Made by a program: the position numbers and the translations under genes
Shown: in pieces, positions 52,846 to 60,191 of the stretch
How positions within the stretch are numbered: position 1 is the first letter of the stretch
Layout of the letters: every line of letters starts with the position of its first letter
Assembly (NCBI RefSeq): GCF_900119075.1
Contig: NZ_FPIP01000010.1
Location: 62,001-126,000, forward strand
Direction: 5' to 3'
DNA: 64,000 nt
DNA from: Ruminococcus flavefaciens
Lineage (GTDB): Bacteria; Bacillota; Clostridia; Oscillospirales; Ruminococcaceae
Notes under the pieces: generated by a model
What the model saw: only the letters and a program-made list of their open reading frames with translations
What the model was told of the DNA's origin: nothing
Databases searched by the model: none

Positions 52846-55236
52846 TCACGCTTTTGAAACTCCGAGAATGAAGCGGGTAAGCAGGATAAGATCGCCGATG
52901 TCGATGACGCCGTTTTCGTTCATGTCTCCTGCCTCAGTATCATACAGGTGTTTATCTGGATTGAGAAGCGCCTTTCGGCAGGCTATTACGTCAAAGTTGT
53001 CAACAGACCTGTCACCGTTAAGGTCGCCCTTTACCTTTCCGCTTTCTGCTCCCGTATTGAAGCCGCAGATATTGAGGCTGAAATCGCCGCTTGGGCTGTT
53101 GGTCTCAAAGAATACCTCGCAGCTGTCAACAGAAGTTACAGGGAATCCTGCGCTGTCCCACGCCATGATGTGCTTGGACCAGTCGATGCTTCCGCTGAGG
53201 TGGCATTTTTTGCCCATTTTCTGACCTGCGTTCTGCTTTATGCTGATACAGCGGTAGATATCGTATCCGCCGATACCGCCCTCGCCTCCCTTATAACGCA
53301 GATAGAACATATCATATCTTTCTCCGTTTATCAGCGCGGAGTTTCTCTTGATGATCGCATGATCCTTAAGGAATGTATAGGGATCAACGTTCTTGACGTC
53401 TGTTCCGTCGCTGTTCATCTTTACGGAGCTTGCACCATAGCCCTCAAAAACATAGTATTCCAGATTGGACTGTTTAGACTTGCAGGTCGCGCACAGTGAC
53501 CATTCCGTACCAGTGACTGACTTTGCATTTACATTTGCATCATAGTCCACAATAAATGAATCCATGTCGATATTGCCATCAGTCTCAAGCTTTTTCGAGA
53601 ACGATTTATAATCGCCCTCGCTCCATTTGCACGTGAAACCACCTGCTCCGTTCGGCTCTATAGAGCTGTTTTCGTCAGTGGCACTGCCACATTTGTTGAA
53701 AGTGACCTTGCCGCCCTCGTCTTTGTCGCTGCCGAGATGGATATCGAACTGATTGACCTTGGCGCTTCCCTCGCCGCCCTGAGTAAACAGGTCAAGTGAA
53801 AGCTCGTAAACGCTGCTGACTCTTTCAAGAGCAGAAGCCTGCTCCATGAACTTTTCAAGGTGCTTTCTGATGTTTATCTTTCCGCTGAGCTTCGGCGACT
53901 TGACCTTATCCACAACGCAGTTGTCTGCAACGCTCCAGTAGGTATATCTTGCATGAGGCGGAGCCTCGGCAATGCCGGATACGCCGCTTGAAACGCTGTA
54001 TGTATGCAGAGGTATGGAACGGTAAAGCTTAAAGGTCCTGCCGTTATCCTCCAAGGTGCCCAGCTCGATGACGTTTTCATCATTCGGGAAATCCTTATAA
54101 TTACTCGGGAAATAATAATTCTTCCTGCCGAGAACTATATTGAACTCGTCCTTCCAGTCGCTGCCCGCATTGACGTCCAGCCAGCCGTGAATGCCGATAT
54201 CCATGGCACTGTCTGTGCCGTAATTCACGGGATACAACTCGACATTATAGTCCGCTATGATACAGTTCTCGTCGTTATAGTTAAAGGGGGCGTTGGCATA
54301 GCTTTTTCCCTTGCTGAATGTGACTGCGGAATCGCTGTCCCATTTTGCCTCAAAACCGCCCTCGCCGAGGGGCTTCATTTCGTAATCGCCGCCGTTTTTG
54401 GCAGGATCCGTCTTATAAAAGCAGCCGTCCTCGGTGAAGGCTTCCCTTTCCCTTTCAGTAATATTGATATCGCAGCTGTTCAGCTTGGCGCTGCCGCTGG
54501 ACATCCACGCACGGACGTCCAGCATGGTGCTGTAGATATTGCTCTTTTCCATGCCGAGCTTCTGCCATTCCTCCATGTGCTTTGTAATGTCTACAGAGCT
54601 TTTAAGGCTTACCGAAGCACCGCTGCCGATACTGCTGTCGCGTCTGAAGCTGAAATACTTCTCAACGCTTGCGTCAAATGACACGCCGTTGGGATCAGCT
54701 TTTTTGTTGTACAGGTCATAGGTCATTCCGTCCAGTTCATAGCTGCCTATGTTCTGTAATTCAAGGATATTCGCATAGTTTTCCGTGTCAAAATTGCACT
54801 GATAGTCGATTACTGCGTATTCAATGTTGTATCTTGCACTTTTTGGCACCAGCCAGCCATAAATTCCCACACGGGAGCTGCCGTCGCTGACCTCCTCATT
54901 ATCAGTCAGAGGACTGAATTCAAGGTCATAATTTATTATAACGCTTTCAGGATCATTCGGCAGTTCATTGCCGTAAATGCCCTTGTCAAACTGGCACTCC
55001 ACGATACCCGACCATTCGGCGGTAAAGCCGCCCTCGTTATCAGGTTCAAAGGAGCACTCTCCGATATTGCTCATGTTATAAAACTCATAGTGATATCCGT
55101 CGATATAGAATTGTTCATTTTGATTTGAAGTAGCATAAGAACTGAGATTGGGCGTGAAGTCAAGCGATACAGCCGTAACGCACAGGGCTGCTGCTATAGT
55201 TCCCGCCATTAACTGCTTTGAGCTTTTAAAAATCAT
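52846..55236 (-). CDS. Secreted protein with three GH11 xylanase-like modules and a dockerin (796 aa)
   Basis: Signal peptide (about 1-35), then three modules of about 220-240 residues with the GH11 beta-jelly-roll layout: (1) about 40-265, (2) about 270-495, (3) about 500-725. The dockerin (about 730-796) has loops DLNGDRSVDNFD and DMNENGVIDIGD. GH11 enzymes use a Glu in EYYIVE and a Glu in ATEGYxSSG. Module 3 keeps both positions (LEYYVFEGYG and EVFFETNSPSG). Module 1 keeps the first (NIEYAVIDY) but has Arg at the second (DVRAWMSSGSA). Module 2 keeps the first (DEFNIVLG) but seems to lose the second (LSLDLFTQGGEGSA). Modules 1 and 2 may bind xylan rather than cut it. The GH11 relation is by pattern reading. 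Confidence 0.75.
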   Translation of the reverse strand: MIFKSSKQLMAGTIAAALCVTAVSLDFTPNLSSYATSNQNEQFYIDGYHYEFYNMSNIGECSFEPDNEGGFTAEWSGIVECQFDKGIYGNELPNDPESVIINYDLEFSPLTDNEEVSDGSSRVGIYGWLVPKSARYNIEYAVIDYQCNFDTENYANILELQNIGSYELDGMTYDLYNKKADPNGVSFDASVEKYFSFRRDSSIGSGASVSLKSSVDITKHMEEWQKLGMEKSNIYSTMLDVRAWMSSGSAKLNSCDINITEREREAFTEDGCFYKTDPAKNGGDYEMKPLGEGGFEAKWDSDSAVTFSKGKSYANAPFNYNDENCIIADYNVELYPVNYGTDSAMDIGIHGWLDVNAGSDWKDEFNIVLGRKNYYFPSNYKDFPNDENVIELGTLEDNGRTFKLYRSIPLHTYSVSSGVSGIAEAPPHARYTYWSVADNCVVDKVKSPKLSGKINIRKHLEKFMEQASALERVSSVYELSLDLFTQGGEGSAKVNQFDIHLGSDKDEGGKVTFNKCGSATDENSSIEPNGAGGFTCKWSEGDYKSFSKKLETDGNIDMDSFIVDYDANVNAKSVTGTEWSLCATCKSKQSNLEYYVFEGYGASSVKMNSDGTDVKNVDPYTFLKDHAIIKRNSALINGERYDMFYLRYKGGEGGIGGYDIYRCISIKQNAGQKMGKKCHLSGSIDWSKHIMAWDSAGFPVTSVDSCEVFFETNSPSGDFSLNICGFNTGAESGKVKGDLNGDRSVDNFDVIACRKALLNPDKHLYDTEAGDMNENGVIDIGDLILLTRFILGVSKA

Positions 55237-55423
55237 CTTTAAAATTCCCCCTTTTCTGTATAATCAACTAAAAAACATGAGCCGATCGGGGATTTATGAC
55301 TAAATTATATAATAAATTCACAAAAAATACAAGCTAAAAATTGTGAATAAAAGATTAAGACAAGTCAAAAATTGCGGTTTTATTCAAATATTGTTATTCA
55401 TTTATTCAAAAGCTGTTCAAAAA

Positions 55424-55452
55424 TTGACATCTTAATATATTAGGGCTATAAT
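55424..55452 (+). promoter_or_regulatory. Promoter of the second two-component operon
   Basis: TTGACA (55424-55429), 17 bp, TATAAT (55447-55452), both consensus. The leader is about 127 nt. Confidence 0.8.
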
Positions 55453-55585
55453 GAAATCACAATATTTGATACCCCGACCAATAAATTGGTATGACCAAAG
55501 GTCACACAAAAAACCACACAAGGACACACAAAGGATACATCGCGGAGCTATAATATGCTCAGAAGATAAAAAGGGAGCACGTGCT

Positions 55586-56260
55586 ATGGATAAGATTCTT
55601 CTCGTTGAGGACGACCTCGATATATGCGAAGTCATCAGAAACTACTTTGAAAATAAGGGTACATCGGTGACTGTGGTAAACAGCGGCGGCGAAGCCTTCG
55701 ATATCATCAGAAGCGGACTTGAGGGCTATGCCCTTGTGCTTCTCGATATCATGCTCCCCGAGACCGACGGCTTTACCCTGTGCAGACAGCTTCGCATGAG
55801 AAGCGATATCCCCGTTATATTCATCACAGCAAGAGGCCGCGAGGAGGATATCCTCAGCGGCTATGACCTTGGCTGCGACGACTATATCGTAAAACCCTTT
55901 CTGCTCTCGGTGCTTTACAGCAAGTGCGAAGCCTTAGTGCGGCGAGCTGTGAGCTCCGACATAAAACATACCCTCACCTGCGGTAAGATAAGCCTTGACA
56001 CAAGAACGCTCCGATGCTTTGCAGACGGCGCGGAGATCGAGCTCCCCCCGAAGGAGTTCGCTATCCTGCGGTATCTTTTGGAGCATGAGAGCTGGGTAGT
56101 CACAAGAGACACCCTCCTTGACAAAGTGTGGGGCTACGACTACTTCGGCAGCGACCGCGTGGTGGATAACCATATAAAGAAACTGAGAAAAGCCCTCGGT
56201 GCCGCAGGTGCGCAGATAAAGACTCTTGTGGGACGAGGGTACAAGCTGACAAAGGAGTGA
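55586..56260 (+). CDS. OmpR-family response regulator (224 aa)
   Basis: The start at 55586 follows AAAGGGAGCACGTGCT; 45 in-frame codons upstream lie in the leader. Receiver: ILLVEDDLDICEV, phospho-Asp in LVLLDIMLPETDG, FITARG, Lys in VKPFLLSVLY. Winged helix: LPPKEFAILRYLLEHESWVV and a GRGYKLTKE end. It is followed 5 bp later by its kinase. Confidence 0.94.
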   Translation: MDKILLVEDDLDICEVIRNYFENKGTSVTVVNSGGEAFDIIRSGLEGYALVLLDIMLPETDGFTLCRQLRMRSDIPVIFITARGREEDILSGYDLGCDDYIVKPFLLSVLYSKCEALVRRAVSSDIKHTLTCGKISLDTRTLRCFADGAEIELPPKEFAILRYLLEHESWVVTRDTLLDKVWGYDYFGSDRVVDNHIKKLRKALGAAGAQIKTLVGRGYKLTKE

Positions 56261-56265
56261 GCAAA

Positions 56266-58017
56266 ATGAAAAATGAGCAATTCAGACGCAAACCAAAACG
56301 CACCACATTCCGGAAGATGTTTGCAAAGGCAATGATATTCCCTGTGGTATTCACGCTGATATTCTCATTCGTGCTTTTTTACGCAACGGAAAGGATAGCC
56401 TGCGAGCAGGCGCAGAGCCAGCAGGATCAATTAAACAGTACCATAATGGAAGCAGCAGTTGCGACCGAGGATAAAAATGATAAAATGGGCGGCACTATCA
56501 ATTCATTAAGAATGAAAATGTGTCTGGGAACATATTATAACACACTGAATATCAGTGAATTTTTCGGCTACAGATTCCCTTTGCCTGAAACAGGAGTAAC
56601 TTCATATGATAAAAACGGAAAAGCTGTTACTGCTATCATAGACAAGGACGGAAACGTGCTCATCTCAAATGCCGCAAAGATGTTCTGCATCATAAAATTT
56701 GACGAGAACCACGAGCATAACAAATGGCTATACTGCGATCCCGAGGAAACAGATATCCCCGCATTTCAGCAGCTTATCAAAAATCATCTGGATTCAAGAT
56801 ACTCTGATCACATCGCATATTCCTATGATATAACCAGCGCTTACGTTGATCTGCAAGAGCATAAGATGATACCCCATGTTATTCAGGTCAAAAATCTCTA
56901 CTATAAAGACAAATATAATGAGTATGATGATGAAGCAGAAGAAACAGGAACAGAGGAAGTAGTAATAGATGTTGACAGCGCTTATCTTGATGGCTATGAA
57001 CTCATGGAATTCTCAGCAGACAAGTCCAGCTCCTCGGACGAGTTTACTTATCCGAGGTGTACCTTTGAAAACATCTGGGGTATTGAAAAAGAAAAGGTGG
57101 ACGAAGCCATAAGCAGTCATTTCATCAAGGGAATGTCAGGTCACACTTACGAAAGCGATTACGACCTTGTCATGAACGAATCCATGACCCACAGCAGCGT
57201 TTTGATAAACGGCGAAAGATATACTCTTTTCTCGGATTACAAGGTCAATGTGTGGACAGAGTTTGCAAATAAGATGTACTGCATTTTCGTAGCACTTTTC
57301 TTCCTGCTGCTGACCTTAATCGCCTTCCTCATATGCTGGCGCAAAAACGTGAAGAACAAGGCTCAGTACGCCTTTGAGGACTACCAGAGAGCCCTCACAA
57401 ATAATCTCGCCCACGATCTGAAAACGCCCCTTGCGGTCATCGGCGGCTATGCCGAGAACCTCATGGAAATGCGCAAAAACAGCGGCGACGAAAAGGAGCT
57501 GAAATATCTGGATTCCATAATGCAGAATGTCTCCTACACCGACGATATCATCGCAAAAACGCTGAAGCTCAGCGAGACCGAACAGATAAAGAAACTGAAC
57601 AAAACGAAAGTCGATATAAAGGCTCTTGCGGAGAAGTCCGCAGAGAAATACCGCACTGCTCTTGAGGAGAGGAATATAGACCTGAAAATTGAGGGCAAAT
57701 GCGAAGTCAATGCCAACGAGGATACGCTTATGTCGGCTGTGGAGAACCTTGTCTCCAATGCCGTGAAATACACCAGAGACGGCGGAAGTATCAAGGTTAC
57801 TGCCGACAAGAAGCGCCTTGCCGTAGTCAACGACGTTTCCGAAAATATCAGCACAAAAGACCTGCTCATGCCCTTTGTCAAGGGCGACAAGGCTCGCAGC
57901 GACAAGACCAGCAGCGGTCTGGGACTGGCTATAGCCTCGGCTGCCGCAGCACAGAACGGCTTTACGCTGAAAATTGACTGTAAGGACAAGAAATTCACTG
58001 CCACTATCGAGTTCTGA
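56266..58017 (+). CDS. Sensor histidine kinase with large extracytoplasmic domain (583 aa)
   Basis: The ATG at 56266 is 8 bases from AAAGGAG; a GTG at 56257 overlaps the upstream stop. A first helix (about 24-46) and a second (about 345-366) flank a sensory domain of about 295 residues that resembles no family I can name. Cytoplasmic motifs: NNLAHDLKTPLAVIGGYAEN (H-box), VENLVSNAVKYTRDGG (N-box), KTSSGLGLAIASAAAAQNGF (G-box). The ATPase domain is compact. It partners the regulator at 55586. Confidence 0.92.
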   Translation: MKNEQFRRKPKRTTFRKMFAKAMIFPVVFTLIFSFVLFYATERIACEQAQSQQDQLNSTIMEAAVATEDKNDKMGGTINSLRMKMCLGTYYNTLNISEFFGYRFPLPETGVTSYDKNGKAVTAIIDKDGNVLISNAAKMFCIIKFDENHEHNKWLYCDPEETDIPAFQQLIKNHLDSRYSDHIAYSYDITSAYVDLQEHKMIPHVIQVKNLYYKDKYNEYDDEAEETGTEEVVIDVDSAYLDGYELMEFSADKSSSSDEFTYPRCTFENIWGIEKEKVDEAISSHFIKGMSGHTYESDYDLVMNESMTHSSVLINGERYTLFSDYKVNVWTEFANKMYCIFVALFFLLLTLIAFLICWRKNVKNKAQYAFEDYQRALTNNLAHDLKTPLAVIGGYAENLMEMRKNSGDEKELKYLDSIMQNVSYTDDIIAKTLKLSETEQIKKLNKTKVDIKALAEKSAEKYRTALEERNIDLKIEGKCEVNANEDTLMSAVENLVSNAVKYTRDGGSIKVTADKKRLAVVNDVSENISTKDLLMPFVKGDKARSDKTSSGLGLAIASAAAAQNGFTLKIDCKDKKFTATIEF

Positions 58018-58023
58018 CCGTAT

Positions 58024-58052
58024 TTGACAAATCCTCCGCATTAATATATAAT
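58024..58052 (+). promoter_or_regulatory. Promoter of the small two-gene operon
   Basis: TTGACA (58024-58029), 17 bp, TATAAT (58047-58052). Confidence 0.8.
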
Positions 58053-58086
58053 GTAATCATCAATTCCCGAAATCGGAGGAACTGCG

Positions 58087-58278
58087 ATGAAATACGAAAT
58101 AATCGAGATATTCGAGGAGGATTACGGCTGCGAGGGTATCCCCGAGGACGAGGAGCTCATGTGTACTGTGCTTATCCGCGCTGAAAACGGCTTCGAGAAG
58201 CACATAAGGCTCGCCGACAGTTTCCTCACGGAAAATCAGCTGAAAAAAGGCAGCACCCTGCTGCTTGAGGAGGTCTAA
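58087..58278 (+). CDS. Small acidic hypothetical protein (63 aa)
   Basis: Start behind CGGAGGAACTGCG. The sequence MKYEIIEIFEEDYGCEGIPE continues with LMCTVLIRAENGFEKHIRLA, suggesting a small alpha/beta or beta-barrel fold with two Cys. It is cotranscribed with the C_GCAxxG_C_C gene 1 bp downstream, so a redox or metal link is possible. Not recognised as a named family. Confidence 0.7.
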   Translation: MKYEIIEIFEEDYGCEGIPEDEELMCTVLIRAENGFEKHIRLADSFLTENQLKKGSTLLLEEV

Positions 58279-58279
58279 T

Positions 58280-58651
58280 ATGGCAGAAAAAGCAAACAAG
58301 GCAGTGGAAAACCACAAGAATTTTTACAGCTGCTCCGCCGCTGTGCTCAGCGCATTCGCTGATGAAGCTGGTCTGAGCGAGCAGGAGGCAAAAGCCGTTG
58401 CTGCGCCCTTTGCAGGCGGAAGAATGGGAAAATGCGGAGCTGTTCTTGCTGCGGAATATGTGCTCTCCAAGCGCTTTCCCGACAGCGCAGACAGCAAATG
58501 TGCCGCATTTGAAAAGGAATTCACTGACATGAACTGTTCGTTGATGTGCCGCGAGCTCAAAGGAGCTCTCACAGGCGCTCCCCTGCGCTCTTGCAGAGGC
58601 TGCGTTACCGACGCCGCTGAGATACTCGAAAGAATGTGCTCGGAGGACTAA
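58280..58651 (+). CDS. C_GCAxxG_C_C family redox-type protein (123 aa)
   Basis: Start at 58280 after GAGGAGG, replacing a longer frame that overlaps the upstream gene. Cys residues lie in YSCSAAVLSAF, FAGGRMGKCGAVLAAEYVL, NCSLMC and RSCRGCVTDAAEI, with the central GK-CGAV motif of the family. Such proteins are predicted redox or metal-binding factors of anaerobes; the exact role is not known. Confidence 0.85.
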   Translation: MAEKANKAVENHKNFYSCSAAVLSAFADEAGLSEQEAKAVAAPFAGGRMGKCGAVLAAEYVLSKRFPDSADSKCAAFEKEFTDMNCSLMCRELKGALTGAPLRSCRGCVTDAAEILERMCSED

Positions 58652-58699
58652 CTCCCCGAAAACGGAAAGCATTGACCGTTATATTTTTATACAGGTCTG

Positions 58700-58980
58700 T
58701 GTTTTTATCGGGAAAAACCTTTCTGAAGAAAGGTTCTCCTCTGACGGAGGCGTGCCCCTCTGTCCTTCGGACATCTCCCCGCACTGCGGGGAGTCACTCT
58801 CAAACTCTCTCCCTAAAACTTTCGTTTTGTTTTTTCTCAGATAGGGCGCACCTGCATTTTGCAGGCTTTTTTTATTTTACAGAGCGCCCTATCTGTGAAA
58901 AAACCAGATAAAAGTCTTTGGAAAGGGGGTATGGGGGAAGAACCTTTCCTCAGAAAGGTTTGCCCCCATAATAACCACAA
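58700..58980. repeat. Composite intergenic repeat, copy 3 (mostly inverted)
   Basis: Order: AACCTTTC-TGAA-GAAAGGTT; CTCCTCTGACGGAGG; TGTCC-TTC-GGACA (58761-58773); CTCCCCGC-ACT-GCGGGGAG (58775-58793); AACTCTCTCCCTAAAACTTT; inverted repeat with arms CTCAGATAGGGCGC and GCGCCCTATCTG (about 58835-58895); AAAGTCTTTGGAAAGGGGG; AACCTTTC-CTCA-GAAAGGTT. It is therefore flanked by two inverted copies of the first module. No gene is seen in 58652-59169. Confidence 0.85.
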
Positions 58981-59169
58981 GCCTTTATGTACAGTATTAC
59001 GTTAATTGCTTCCCGTTTTCGGGGTTTTTTATTCAACAAAAACTATAATCCCATGCAAAAATGAACTGATATTTGAATTTGGAAAGATATATAACTGTTT
59101 TGCACTCCGTTTTGAATGATTCTTCTTACAAATTCAACTATTGGTTGTTATTTGTCTATTTTTATTCGC

Positions 59170-59198
59170 TTGCACTCAACCGCAAGTGGTGATACAAT
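59170..59198 (+). promoter_or_regulatory. Promoter of the XRE regulator
   Basis: TTGCAC (59170-59175), 17 bp, TACAAT (59193-59198). Confidence 0.6.
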
Positions 59199-59233
59199 AG
59201 ATTGTAGAAAGCACAGAGAGTGGGAGGTGTGCC

Positions 59234-60130
59234 ATGGACAAGAAAAGCATTTTCAGGATAAATCTCGTAAAACGCCGCAAAGAACTGGGACTTACTCAGG
59301 AGCAGCTTGCTTCACGTATGAATGTTTCCCCTCAAGCTGTCTCAAAATGGGAAAATTCCAGCTACCCTGACGGCGAGCTCCTTCCACAGCTTGCCAAGGA
59401 GCTCAATACCTCTCTTGATTCAATGTTCGGCGTAAAGATAACAGACAGCCAGCGGGACATCGAACAGCTCGTTGACGACGAGCTTCGAGCAACTCCACCT
59501 GATAAGCGCTCCGAGAAGTTCATGCGCATCATGTACTCTGCCCTTTGTGCCTGCAACCCCAACACCGATACAGTAGGACGGCTTCGGGAAAGCTACGAGC
59601 ATGAGACCTACGCAGGTCTCAAAACCGATCGCGAGTTAGCACTGTCGCGCATCAGCGAGGACCTGCGTTACTTCTGCTTCTTGGAGATACCCGAAAATGG
59701 CGTTAATTCCTACTTCGGCGATACTACCAACATGATACGGCTTTTCAATACCCTTGCCGACGATGACGCTATCAGCATTATCAGCTACTTAGGCGCAAGC
59801 GTCAGGAACAAGATGTTCTCGGTGGCTATGATATCGGAAAAGCTCGGTATCCCCACCGAAAAGGTACAGCACATCATAGACAGGCTCGACCGCTTCGGAC
59901 TTGTATGGCGAGTGTCCGCCGATATCAATGACCTGCCCGTAATACTCTATGGTTATACCCACCAGATACCCCTTACGCTGATACTGGTGCTCGCAAAGAC
60001 CATTACCAACTACCTGAAATACATGGATCCCAATGTGGAGGAATGGTCACAGGGAGCTTTCAGACGCGAGAACGGCGAACAGGACGAGGTAGTCCCTCAG
60101 GTGCCGTGGTGGGGTGAGGGCGAACTTTAA
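59234..60130 (+). CDS. XRE-family transcriptional regulator (298 aa)
   Basis: Start behind GGGAGGTGTGCC. The N-terminal HTH (8-62) reads LVKRRKELGLTQEQLASRMN then VSPQAVSKWENSSYPDGELL, a Cro/CI-type domain. A middle helical region follows (65-170). A second winged-helix-like segment (about 175-255) has AMISEKLGIPTEKVQHIIDR and FGLVWRVSADI, similar to an ArsR/MarR-like fold. It lies 61 bp before the GH44 cellulase gene on the same strand and could regulate it; that is inference. Confidence 0.88.
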   Translation: MDKKSIFRINLVKRRKELGLTQEQLASRMNVSPQAVSKWENSSYPDGELLPQLAKELNTSLDSMFGVKITDSQRDIEQLVDDELRATPPDKRSEKFMRIMYSALCACNPNTDTVGRLRESYEHETYAGLKTDRELALSRISEDLRYFCFLEIPENGVNSYFGDTTNMIRLFNTLADDDAISIISYLGASVRNKMFSVAMISEKLGIPTEKVQHIIDRLDRFGLVWRVSADINDLPVILYGYTHQIPLTLILVLAKTITNYLKYMDPNVEEWSQGAFRRENGEQDEVVPQVPWWGEGEL

Positions 60131-60191
60131 CAGGCTAATTATCCGCTGTCCTGCACTGCGGCGGAGATTATAAAAAAACGGAGGAAAACAT

